From an uncultured Rikenellaceae bacterium (GTDB taxonomy: Bacteria; Bacteroidota; Bacteroidia; Bacteroidales; Rikenellaceae), in NCBI GenBank assembly GCA_947054185.1, contig CAMRVW010000003.1, positions 1 through 37,608 of the forward strand: DNA of 37,608 nt. The letters run 5' to 3'. Of the stretch, positions 10,985-23,393 are shown piece after piece (positions within the stretch are counted from its first letter, which is position 1; each line of letters opens with the position of its first letter). A program made the position numbers and the translations under genes. Below the pieces are notes generated by a model that saw nothing but the letters and a program-made list of their open reading frames with translations, did not search any database and had not been told where the DNA came from.

Positions 10985-11300
10985 ATTCACTGACCTATAA
11001 TTGCTGTGCGGTGTTGCGGCCCTCCGTTGGCGGAGGCTCCGGGCCGCTCGGGCCTTGTTCCTCGGCCCGTTTGCAAGGAATTTGTGTGCGGTGTTCGTTT
11101 CCCTCAGACCGCGCCTGCCGGGAATGGTGGGCCGAGCCTGCGGGGGCAATGCGGATAGGTGATGCGCGTAACAACCGTGCTTAAGTCACTGAACTGTAAC
11201 AGTCAGGCGGGGTTACATGCCTCCGCGGGGGAGGCGCCGGCCCGTTACGCCTCGTTCCTCGCCCCCTGCCGCCACAAAGCCATAAAAATCCTGCCCGCCC
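10985..11300. repeat. Non-coding repeat island 2, two diverged tandem copies of R2
   Basis: cactgacctataattgctgtgcggtgttgcggccctccgttggcggagg... and cactgaactgtaacagtcaggcggggttacatgcctccgcgggggagg... align; similar sequence, inverted, in island 3. Confidence 0.6.
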
Positions 11301-11372
11301 CACTTCCAACCGCACAACCTGTTGTGCAACCGACCACGCTGCCAACTTTTCGCCCCGGCAGGTCATCAGAAA

Positions 11373-11387
11373 GGTGTTCGTAACACC
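11373..11387 (-). terminator. GGTGTT-ACG-AACACC hairpin downstream of FISUMP fragment 2 (hp2 family)
   Basis: Minus strand: ggtgttacgaacacctttctgat, 19 nt after the stop codon; C-G to T-A compensated difference relative to 10872-10886. Confidence 0.75.
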
Positions 11388-11406
11388 CAAAGAACCAAAG
11401 AATTAA

Positions 11407-11693
11407 TCATTGGCGGACACAACGCACGCTCCGACCGTGCTGCTTGTCATAGTGACTCGCTTTCAAATTTCCGCTATCGAAGTGGACCCCGTGTGTGCTG
11501 ATAGAACTGGCTGCAACAGATGACCAATAGACGCCGCGTGTGCCCGCATATGTCAACGCACCTGACGAATAGTTGCGCCAACCGACAGCTGTAAACTCCA
11601 ACTTCTTGGAACTATCTGTTTTTAGTGTCAAGGTGATATAACCATAGTCTGATGATGTCCATCCCCCGCGCCATCTTTTACCGCCCAGCCCTT
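11407..11693 (-). pseudogene. Truncated FISUMP-type C-terminal domain fragment, 5' end cut by R1 copy 2
   Basis: Minus-strand frame reads WRGGWTSSDYGYITLTLKTDSSKKLEFTAVGWR...GVYWSSVAASS...HGRSVRCVRQ*; similarity stops where R1 units begin at about 11693. Confidence 0.65.
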
Positions 11694-12000
11694 ATTGTTT
11701 GCTGCACTGCCTCATTTTTGTCTGCCGTATTGCCCCACACCCTTCCCGCGAGAGCCATGGCCCATGTTTTGATATACTTTAGGAATCAGCCCCAAAGGCC
11801 AAAAACGTCTGAGTCATAAATGTGTAAGACGCATGTCGAAACACATTTATGACTCAGACGTACTTATTCCTTAGTTGTTTCTCAATATTCTCAAAACGGG
11901 GTCCGTGACCCCTCCCCCGGAAGGGCCGCCGGAGGCAGTTTCAGCAATACAAAAACGGCAGTTCCGGCAAAAACGGCAGTCCCCGCAAACCAACACGGCG
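11690..12000 (-). repeat. Composite structured element R1, copy 2
   Basis: Core 11750-11940 nearly identical to 300-488; hp1 at 11805-11825/11841-11861; hp2 at 11898-11912; ~22-bp unit array running to the lacZ-like stop codon. Confidence 0.85.
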
Positions 12001-15171
<3,171 letters not shown>

Positions 15172-15399
15172 TTAGTCTTTAAAAGTAATCATTTTGTTAC
15201 GGCCTCCGCCGCTTGAAAAACCTATCGCGGGCACGAAAACCCAAGCGCGATGTATTTAATGCATAACAGTGTTGTAATCAGTGGCTTGATGATGATGTGC
15301 CGCATCTGTTCTTCCGCCTTTTGCAAAGATAGTTTCTTTTTGTAAAAGAATGAAATGTAAAATACGACGTTTTTGCTGCACTGCATACGCCTGTGTGGG

Positions 15400-15846
15400 T
15401 TAATCTCTGTCTATCCTTACGAATGTGCCGTCTGCCGAGTAAAGCAACTCAAGCCCGTTGCCTGTCGATATCTCGTAACCGCCGGGCATGCGTTCCGCCT
15501 TATGAATGCCGACACCGGGGTAACGTACGGCAACGTCGGCGACGATGTTCTGAGGCACTATGCCTTCGGGCACTGTCGAAAAATGGCAGTCCACGCTTTC
15601 CCAGTTGCCGTCGCTGTCAAACTCTATCTCGATGCCGCCCCCGAGTCTCACTTCAAATTCTTTGTCTCCGTCATTGCGTTCGCGTTCGGCATATATGTCG
15701 CTTTCGCTCGGGAAAAATGTCTCGATGAAATTTTGGGCCTTGGCCGGTAACTTGTGATACGGAATCTCTCTGTCATCCTTGCATCCGACTGCCAAAAGCA
15801 GATATGCGATGCCTGCCAACATTGTTAAACGAGTTTTGTTTTTCAT
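15400..15846 (-). CDS. PepSY-like domain lipoprotein
   Basis: Lipobox LLAVGC then two PepSY-like repeats (LPAKAQNFIETFFP...YAERERNDGDKEFEVRLGGGIEIEFDSDGNW). Confidence 0.7.
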   Translation of the reverse strand: MKNKTRLTMLAGIAYLLLAVGCKDDREIPYHKLPAKAQNFIETFFPSESDIYAERERNDGDKEFEVRLGGGIEIEFDSDGNWESVDCHFSTVPEGIVPQNIVADVAVRYPGVGIHKAERMPGGYEISTGNGLELLYSADGTFVRIDRD

Positions 15847-15908
15847 GCTTTTAAATTTTAAGGAGTTGTGTTGTTCAGATGTATGTGTGTCCAAGGTGCC
15901 GCCGCCGG

Positions 15909-16259
15909 TCAGCGCTTATGGTATTTGGTGGTCGCCCCGCCCCTTTTGAGCCACAGCTCGTTGTCTGAGAGTCTCTCTATCACAAGGGTGTCCGTGAAAG
16001 GTATGGTCGTGCCGTTGCCTATGCTTTTGCCCGAGAGAATGAGCCTGTCGCCCTGCTTCTGCCAACTCTCGAATTGCAGTGTGGCCATGTTTATGGACGA
16101 TGCCTTGCCGCCCGCCTCAAGGTTTATGCCCTGCACCTGATCCTCCATGCCGGGTACCGGCTCGACCCAGCCGCCCTCGATGCCGCTGCCGTCGCATGCC
16201 GTGAGTGCAATGGCCGATATAAGCCCGCACATGCTTTTAAAGATGATTTTCGTTGTCAT
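15909..16259 (-). CDS. Lipocalin-like lipoprotein
   Basis: Lipobox IALTAC; short beta-rich GGWVEPVPG...LERLSDNELWLKRGG pattern resembling lipocalin-like Bacteroidetes lipoproteins. Confidence 0.6.
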   Translation of the reverse strand: MTTKIIFKSMCGLISAIALTACDGSGIEGGWVEPVPGMEDQVQGINLEAGGKASSINMATLQFESWQKQGDRLILSGKSIGNGTTIPFTDTLVIERLSDNELWLKRGGATTKYHKR

Positions 16260-16346
16260 GATACTGTGTGGTAAATGTCGGATGGCTTGTCCGTCTTGGG
16301 CAAAGATAGGAAAAATAGCTGTTGCGGCATCACATGTCCATAAAGA

Positions 16347-16377
16347 TTTGAACGGAAAAGAAAATTGACTATATTTG
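16347..16377 (+). promoter_or_regulatory. Bacteroidetes-type promoter for tig (TTTG-19 bp-TATATTTG)
   Basis: TTTG at 16347-16350 and TATATTTG at 16370-16377 upstream of the trigger factor start at 16411. Confidence 0.6.
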
Positions 16378-16410
16378 CGGTCGCTTTATGTGCATTTTAA
16401 TCTGATAAAT

Positions 16411-17730
16411 ATGAATATAGTAAAAGAAGATCTCGGAGGCCAAAGATTGCTTGTCAAGGTGAGCGTTGCAGAGGCCGACTATAAAGAGGCGGTCGACAAG
16501 GCCCTCAAGGCATACAGAAAAAAGGCCAACATACCCGGTTTCCGTCCCGGAATGGCTCCTGCCGGTGTCATCAACAAGATGTATCGCCGCAGCACCGTTG
16601 CCGACGAGTCTTACCGCAAGGCATCGTCAGAGCTTATCAAATATCTTGAAGACAATAAGATAGAGATAGTGGGCGAGCCCATGCCGGCAGAAAACCACCC
16701 CGAGCTTCATTTTGACACCGCTGTCGATTTCGAGTTCTGGTTCGAGGTGGGCGTAAAACCCGAGGTGGCCGTCGACCTTGCCAAGGTAAAGGTTACCAAA
16801 TACGATGTCGAGATAGATAACGACATGCGCGCCTCTTACAAAGAGAACTATCTGCGCCGCTTCGGCAAGCTCGTCGATGTCGACACGGCCGAGAAGGACG
16901 ATGCCGTCAGCGCCACCCTCACCGGCGGCGACATAACTGTCGACGATGCTTACATCGGCCTTACCGCCATGGATGAAGACAAACGCAAGCCCTTCTTAGG
17001 CAAGAAGGTGGGCGACAAGATAAAGGTCAACATCGAGGAGCTTTACCCCCAGAAGTCGCAACGTGCGGCCATACTCTCGGTCAAGGAGGCCGAGTTGGAG
17101 GGCATCGCTCCCGAGTTCGAGGCCACCATATCGCGCATACGTCGTTTTGCCGCTCCCGAGCTTAACGAAGAGTTCTTCAAAGAGGCCTTCCCCGACGGCA
17201 AAATCACCGACGAGGCCGGTCTTGACGCCTTTGTCGAAGAGCAGATAAAAGGCGAGCTCACCCGCGAGAGCGACCACAAGCTGGCTGTCGACACGCGCGA
17301 GGCTGTCGTGAAGGCTGCCGCCCTCACCCTGCCCGACGAGTTCCTCAAAAGATGGCTCGTGGCGATAAACGAGGGTAAGTTCACCATGGAAGACATCGAA
17401 CGCGAGTTCGATACCTTCAAAGAGATGATGACCTGGGATATCCTCCAGCGCCATTACCTCAAAGAGGCGGGCCTCACCGTCGATAACGACGACATCAAGG
17501 CCGAGGCGCGCAACCTCGCAGCCATGCAGTTCGCCTATTACGGCATGCCCAACCCCGAAGAGTCGATGCTCGACAATTACGTGGGTCACATCATGGGCAA
17601 CAAAGAGGAGGTGCGCAAGCTCTATGAACGCGTCACCGAGTCTAAGGTTGTCGCATACCTCGACACCAAGGTGAAGATCACCGCCAAGAAGATCTCGACC
17701 AAAGACTTCATGGCGTTGCTCCAGGCGTAA
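16411..17730 (+). CDS. tig: Trigger factor
   Basis: MNIVKEDLGGQRLLVKVSVAEADYKEAVDKALKAYRKKANIPGFRPGMAPAGVINKMYR: ribosome-binding signature and domain layout. Confidence 0.92.
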   Translation: MNIVKEDLGGQRLLVKVSVAEADYKEAVDKALKAYRKKANIPGFRPGMAPAGVINKMYRRSTVADESYRKASSELIKYLEDNKIEIVGEPMPAENHPELHFDTAVDFEFWFEVGVKPEVAVDLAKVKVTKYDVEIDNDMRASYKENYLRRFGKLVDVDTAEKDDAVSATLTGGDITVDDAYIGLTAMDEDKRKPFLGKKVGDKIKVNIEELYPQKSQRAAILSVKEAELEGIAPEFEATISRIRRFAAPELNEEFFKEAFPDGKITDEAGLDAFVEEQIKGELTRESDHKLAVDTREAVVKAAALTLPDEFLKRWLVAINEGKFTMEDIEREFDTFKEMMTWDILQRHYLKEAGLTVDNDDIKAEARNLAAMQFAYYGMPNPEESMLDNYVGHIMGNKEEVRKLYERVTESKVVAYLDTKVKITAKKISTKDFMALLQA

Positions 17731-17792
17731 GGCGATGTGTTTCGCCGCTCGTTCGCTTCTGGCGGCATGGCGGTCGGGAACACTTGAGATAG

Positions 17793-17829
17793 AAAGCGGA
17801 GACATCGTTTCGAATGTCTCCGCTTTTTG
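17793..17829 (+). terminator. Intrinsic terminator downstream of tig
   Basis: aaagcggagacat-cgtttcga-atgtctccgctttttg. Confidence 0.85.
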
Positions 17830-18093
17830 TTTCGACCCGGGGGAGAGGGTCCCGACTGGGCAGTGCCCTTTCCGGTGGTGTTAACATAAAACGACACGCC
17901 CCGCATAGACGCCCGGGAGGTCGTCGGCGAGTGCGGGAAGAACTGCTTCGGATCGTCCGGCGCATATATGGCAGACTGCCGTCTTGTTGTGAATGTTTGA
18001 TTTGATAGGGGGATAGAGATGATTTTGTATTAAAAGCGTGTGTTTTATGAAAAAAAAGTATCTTTACGACCGTAAACATTAAAGATATTAACA

Positions 18094-19293
18094 ATGAATT
18101 CTTCCGTACCTTTGGCTTCCGACCGTCTCAGCGTGGTCGATGCCCTCAGGGGGTTCGCCCTGCTGGCCATCGTTCTTCTGCACAACTTGGAGCACTATAA
18201 CATCTATTTCGCTCCCGAAGGCCTTCCCGAGTGGCTTCAGCGGCTCGACGGCACAATGTGGCGCACCACCTTTTTTCTGCTCGCGGGCAAGGCTTACGCC
18301 ACCTTCTCGTTGCTTTTCGGCTTCAGCTTCTATGTGCAGATGCGCAACGCCCGTGGTCGGGGTGTCGATTTCCGTGCGCGGTTTGCGTGGCGCATGCTTC
18401 TGCTGGCGGGCTTTTCGCAGCTTCACGCCCTCTTCTATAACGGCGACATATTGTTGCTCTATGCGGTCATGGGTCTGGTGCTGATACCGGCGTCTGGATG
18501 GAAAAACCGCACCGTCTTCATTGTGGCCACCGTGCTGATGTTGCAGCCGTTGGAGTGGGGCAAGGTCATATATGCCATGCTCAACCCCGATTACCGCGAC
18601 CCGGTCACCGCCTTCGGCCGCTATGCCGGGCAGGCCTATATGGTGGGCACTCAGGGCAACTTCGTTCAAACCCTGCGCGATAATATATGGAACGGGCAGC
18701 TCTTCAACAGCCTGTGGCAGATAGGTGCCGGACGGCTGTTTCAAACCCCCGCCCTCTTCCTTTACGGCATGCTGCTCGGTCGCCTCGACCTTTTCAAACG
18801 CTCTGAACATGCCGTAAAGGTGTGGCGCAAATTGCTCGTTGCCGGCGTTGTGATGTTCATACCACTCTATCTGTTGCAGACTTACGTGCCCGCCCATATC
18901 GCAAACCCCGTCGTTGCAGCCCATTACGGAGTGGCCGTGCCTATGCTCGCCAACTTCGCCTTCATGACGGTGCTGGTATCTTTCTTTGTGCTGTGCTGGT
19001 TTCACAAGGGCGACGGTTATAAGTTCCAGCGTGCCGTGATACCTTACGGACGCATGAGCCTGACCAATTATATCACCCAGTCTGTCATCGGCGTCTGCCT
19101 CTATTACAATTTCGGGCTGGGGCTGTATCGGTCGACGGGTGCCACGCAGACGCTGCTCATAGGTCTGGGCATCTTCGCCGTGCAGCTCGTTTTCAGCCGT
19201 CTGTGGCTCGCCCGTCATAGGCAGGGGCCGCTTGAATATCTCTGGAAACGGGGTACATGGATAGGTTCCAAGACCGCCTCGCGTCAGGGTTGA
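18094..19293 (+). CDS. DUF418 family membrane protein (YeiB-like)
   Basis: LSVVDALRGFALLAIVLLHNLEHY N-terminus; RMSLTNYITQSVIGVCLYYNFGLGLY. Confidence 0.88.
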   Translation: MNSSVPLASDRLSVVDALRGFALLAIVLLHNLEHYNIYFAPEGLPEWLQRLDGTMWRTTFFLLAGKAYATFSLLFGFSFYVQMRNARGRGVDFRARFAWRMLLLAGFSQLHALFYNGDILLLYAVMGLVLIPASGWKNRTVFIVATVLMLQPLEWGKVIYAMLNPDYRDPVTAFGRYAGQAYMVGTQGNFVQTLRDNIWNGQLFNSLWQIGAGRLFQTPALFLYGMLLGRLDLFKRSEHAVKVWRKLLVAGVVMFIPLYLLQTYVPAHIANPVVAAHYGVAVPMLANFAFMTVLVSFFVLCWFHKGDGYKFQRAVIPYGRMSLTNYITQSVIGVCLYYNFGLGLYRSTGATQTLLIGLGIFAVQLVFSRLWLARHRQGPLEYLWKRGTWIGSKTASRQG

Positions 19294-19347
19294 TCCACGG
19301 CGGCGGGCGAATCGGATTTTTTTATTAAGTTTGTAAACAAAAAAGGC

Positions 19348-20208
19348 ATGAAAAAAGAGTATATCCCATTTGTCAGCGACCTTATAGAGCTGGCTGTCAG
19401 GGAAGATATCGGTGACGGCGACCACACCTCGCTATCGACCATTCCGGCAGGAGAGAGGGGACGCATGAAGCTGCTTGTAAAGCAAGAGGGTGTGCTTGCC
19501 GGTGTCGAGGTTGCGCGCATGGTGTTCGAACGTCTTGTCGGCGACCTTGCATTCGATGGGTTGCTGGGCGATGGCGACAGGGTCAAACCCGGCGATGTGG
19601 CCTTTTACGTCAGCGGCAACATGATTTCGCTTTTGCAGTCTGAGCGCATCGTGCTCAATATAATGCAGCGCATGAGCGGCGTGGCCACCTGCACCGCCAT
19701 ATATGCCGATCGCATCAAGGGCTTCAAGGCTAAGGTGATAGATACGCGCAAGACCACTCCCGGCATGCGTGTGCTCGACAAGATGGCCGTTGCCATAGGC
19801 GGAGGAGGCAACCACCGCATAGGTCTGTTCGATATGATGCTCATCAAAGACAACCACATAGACTTTGCCGGAGGCGTGGCCGAGGCTCTCACACGTGCCA
19901 AGGATTACCTTGCCCGCACCGGCCGCCACCTGCCCATAGAGATAGAGACACGGTCGCTCTCAGACATAGAGACGGCCTTGGCCACCGGAGGTGCCGACCG
20001 CATAATGCTCGACAACTTCGACGTGGCGACCACCGCCGAGGCTGTAAGGCTCATAGACGGACGTGCCGAGGTTGAGTCGTCGGGAGGCATAACGCTCGAT
20101 ACCATAGCCGATTACGCAGCCACAGGCGTCGACTTCATATCTGTGGGAGCGCTTACCCATCAGATAAAAAGCCTCGACATGAGTCTTAAGTTCGTCGAGA
20201 TGGCATAA
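19348..20208 (+). CDS. nadC: Nicotinate-nucleotide pyrophosphorylase (carboxylating)
   Basis: EDIGDGDHTS, LNIMQRMSGVAT, DTRKTTPGMRVLDKMAVAIGGGGNHRIGLFDMMLIKDNHI. Confidence 0.95.
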   Translation: MKKEYIPFVSDLIELAVREDIGDGDHTSLSTIPAGERGRMKLLVKQEGVLAGVEVARMVFERLVGDLAFDGLLGDGDRVKPGDVAFYVSGNMISLLQSERIVLNIMQRMSGVATCTAIYADRIKGFKAKVIDTRKTTPGMRVLDKMAVAIGGGGNHRIGLFDMMLIKDNHIDFAGGVAEALTRAKDYLARTGRHLPIEIETRSLSDIETALATGGADRIMLDNFDVATTAEAVRLIDGRAEVESSGGITLDTIADYAATGVDFISVGALTHQIKSLDMSLKFVEMA

Positions 20209-20643
20209 TTGTGTCATTTGCAACGTTTTAAGTGATTAGTGGCAAGTCGACGCACCGTAAAGCCTTGTAATTGATTGTTGAAAAAGCCATATTTTTCAAA
20301 TGGGTGGAATATGATGCGGTCAGATGGTGTAATGTATTGATATCTAGTAGTATATTGCACTTCATTTAAAGTGTGGGATTAGGTGAAGTGTCGTAAATTG
20401 ATTGGTATCAGTGTGTTATGTGTGCTGAAATTAATGTGTCTTAAGTCTGATTGCGCTGATAATGAGTATGTTGTGCGGTTTATGTGAAGTGCGGCTTTAA
20501 GTAAGTGTATCTAAAGTGTTGTTTTTGTTGGCGTTGGCTGTGGAAAATATGTGCAAAAACGTTGTACTTTTCGATACGATTACTTTTGAAATGAATTTTT
20601 TTGATTTCCACCCAAAGAAGATTTGAAATAAAATTACGATATC

Positions 20644-22749
20644 ATGAAAAAAATTGCCATTACGATTATCGCTTCGCTGGCAGCGCTTTGTGCCGACGCC
20701 CAGCGCAGTAACCTGCTCTCCGGCGTCACGTCGATGGGCGACGGCAACCATTATGCCGTGGTCGAGGGACGTACGGTCAAGCTCTATGATTACGCCACCT
20801 CGTCTATGCGTGAGGTTGTCTTCGATGCCTCCGAGCATACGCCCGAGATAGACTTCAAGCGTTATTTCTTCAGCCCCGACGAGAGCAAGATCATGTTCGT
20901 AACCGACATAAAGCCCATCTATCGTCACTCATACACTGCCGACCATTATGTCTTCAACCGTGCCGACGGCTCGCTGAGGCCCCTCTCGAATGGCGGACCC
21001 CAGCAGGTGGCCACCTTCTCGCCCGACGGCACCAAGGCGGCTTTCGTGCGCGACAACAACCTCTTCTGGGTCGACCTTGCCGCCGACGGGTTTGTCGAGC
21101 ATCAGATAACCGACGACGGACGCTTCAATTACATACTCAACGGCATACCCGACTGGGTGTATGAAGAGGAATACTCTTTCGCCCGCGCATACGAGTGGTC
21201 GCCCGCCTCAGACTATATTGCCTATTATCGCACCGATGAAGAGCGCGTTAAGGAGTATAACATGAATATGTTCCGCGGCGATCTTTATCCCACCGTCTAT
21301 AAGTTCAAATACCCCAAGGCCGGCGAGCGCAACTCTGTGGTAACCATACACACCTATGAGCTTGCTTCTGGCAAGAGCGTCGAGATGGAGACAGGCGATG
21401 CCGACGACCGTTACATCCCACGCATAATGTGGGCGGGCAGTCAACTTGCCGTGGCCAACCTCAATCGTCTGCAAAACAAGCTCGACCTCTTCCTGTGCGA
21501 TCCGGCAACGGGCTGCAGCCGCATCATATACCACGAAGAGGACGACCGTTACGTCGACCGTGTGGGCGACAAAACCTTCACCTTCCTGGGCGATGGCGAC
21601 CGCTTCCTTGTTCAGAACGAGACGAGCGGTTACAAGCATATCTATCTCTATTCCACCGATAAAGGCCTGATATGCCCTGTCACCTCGGGCGATTATGAGG
21701 TGACCGACCTTTTGGGTGTCGACCCCAAAAAAGGCGTTGTCTATTACATGTCCACCGAGGCCTCGCCGCTCAAACGCGACCTTTACACCGTAAGGCTCAA
21801 CGGCAAGGGCAAGAAGCGCCTCACCGGCGGCGACGGCACATACAGAGTGGTTCCGTCAAAGGGCTTCAACTATTTCATAACCTATTTCAGTTCGGCCACC
21901 ACACCCACCGAGGTCACTCTCTGCAAGGGCGACGGCAAACCCGTGCGCAGCCTCTTCCGCAACGAGACCCTCAAGGCGCTGGCCGATGACGGCACCATAC
22001 CCCTCAAGAAGTTCTTCACCTTTGACAATGAGGCAGGGCAGACCCTCAACGGTTATATGCTTTACCCCGCCGACTTCGACTCGACCAAGGTGTACCCCCT
22101 GTTCATGACCCAATACAGCGGCCCGGGCTCTCAGCAGGTGGCCGACAACTGGTCGGGAGGCTGGGAGAGTGAGCTGCTCGCCCACGGTTATGTCGTTGCG
22201 TGTGTTGACGGACGCGGTACCGGTTTCCGTGGCGAGGAGTTCCGCAAGTGCACCTATGGCGACCTTGGCCGATATGAGGTTGAAGACCAGATAGCTGCGG
22301 CCCGTTACTTGGGTTCGCTGCCCTATATCGACTCCACGCGCATAGGCATATACGGCTGGAGCTTCGGCGGTTTCATGGCACTCAACTGCATACTCAAAGG
22401 CAACGACGTCTTCAAGATGGCCATAGCAGTGGCGCCCGTAACCAACTGGCGTTATTACGACACCATATACACCGAGCTTTACAACGGTCTGCCGGGCGAC
22501 AACCCCTCGGGCTATGACGACAATTCGCCCATTAACTTTGCCGACCGTCTCAAAGGCAAGCTGCTGCTGGCTCACGGCACAGGCGACGACAACGTGCACA
22601 TACAGAACAGTTTTCAGATGATAGAGGCTTTGGCTGCCGCGGGTAAGCCCTTCGATATGGCCATATATCCCGACCAGAATCACGGCATGGGTCACGACAG
22701 GGATCACCTGATGGACAAGTGTGTCAAGTATGTGATTGACAATCTCTAA
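20644..22749 (+). CDS. S9 family prolyl oligopeptidase, dipeptidyl peptidase IV-like
   Basis: Signal peptide, DPPIV N-terminal propeller (PDWVYEEEYSFARAYEWSP), catalytic GIYGWSFGGFMALNC and HGTGDDNVHIQNS. Confidence 0.93.
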   Translation: MKKIAITIIASLAALCADAQRSNLLSGVTSMGDGNHYAVVEGRTVKLYDYATSSMREVVFDASEHTPEIDFKRYFFSPDESKIMFVTDIKPIYRHSYTADHYVFNRADGSLRPLSNGGPQQVATFSPDGTKAAFVRDNNLFWVDLAADGFVEHQITDDGRFNYILNGIPDWVYEEEYSFARAYEWSPASDYIAYYRTDEERVKEYNMNMFRGDLYPTVYKFKYPKAGERNSVVTIHTYELASGKSVEMETGDADDRYIPRIMWAGSQLAVANLNRLQNKLDLFLCDPATGCSRIIYHEEDDRYVDRVGDKTFTFLGDGDRFLVQNETSGYKHIYLYSTDKGLICPVTSGDYEVTDLLGVDPKKGVVYYMSTEASPLKRDLYTVRLNGKGKKRLTGGDGTYRVVPSKGFNYFITYFSSATTPTEVTLCKGDGKPVRSLFRNETLKALADDGTIPLKKFFTFDNEAGQTLNGYMLYPADFDSTKVYPLFMTQYSGPGSQQVADNWSGGWESELLAHGYVVACVDGRGTGFRGEEFRKCTYGDLGRYEVEDQIAAARYLGSLPYIDSTRIGIYGWSFGGFMALNCILKGNDVFKMAIAVAPVTNWRYYDTIYTELYNGLPGDNPSGYDDNSPINFADRLKGKLLLAHGTGDDNVHIQNSFQMIEALAAAGKPFDMAIYPDQNHGMGHDRDHLMDKCVKYVIDNL

Positions 22750-22766
22750 TCCCATCATGCAACACA

Positions 22767-22813
22767 GCCGCCCTCCGAAAGTGCTGATACAGGCTTTCGG
22801 AGGGCGGCCTTTG
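22767..22813 (+). terminator. Intrinsic terminator downstream of the DPP-IV-like gene
   Basis: gccgccctccgaaag ... ctttcggagggcggc followed by ctttgtt. Confidence 0.8.
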
Positions 22814-23393
22814 TTCACCAGTCACCTGCCTGCCGCACTCACCACGGCGGCATCGGTTGCGTCATTCGAATCTCATCATGTCGGTCGGATGAAATAGTCG
22901 TTCGGCCATATATCCGACTCCACGGTTCCTTGATGAATGGGGTACGTCGCTGTTGCGGTGGCGCCCCCCGGGGGGCGTAAAAATATTCGGGTTTTGTTTC
23001 AGGGAAAGAGGTTGATTGTTAGGTGGTTGGATGGAGGAGTGAGGCTGTTTTGTATGGAGCGGCAGACTGATATTTGAAGTACCCATGCCCGGGAACGATT
23101 TCGGAGAAAAGAGTCTCAACCGGAAGATGTTCTCATTGACATTCGGTTTTAAGCTTGTATGGGTTGATTATCTCGATGTGGCAATTTTTAGTCTCAAATC
23201 TGTATTTTGCTGCCTGAAGATAGGGCAATATTTCATATTTTATCGTAACTTTGTCAAGCACGGCATACAAGGGTTCTTCTTTATGAATGTTTTTAAGCAG
23301 TGTGCTGTAACTTAATATTTTAAGTGTTTGTTTAAGGGCTCGGAATAAGGTTGAATCACATCAAAGTGCATAGTCATCATTAATCATTTCACA

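Noticed and set aside
10244-11693. A diversity-generating retroelement at the FISUMP fragments
   Set aside because: No reverse transcriptase, accessory gene or template repeat in the window, and no demonstrated adenine-specific variation; kept only as a hypothesis.
18088-19425. 445-aa minus-strand ORF
   Set aside because: Antisense shadow of the well-supported DUF418 gene; low-complexity His/Gln-rich translation without a recognisable domain.
21856-22818. 320-aa minus-strand ORF
   Set aside because: Antisense to the DPP-IV-like peptidase catalytic domain.
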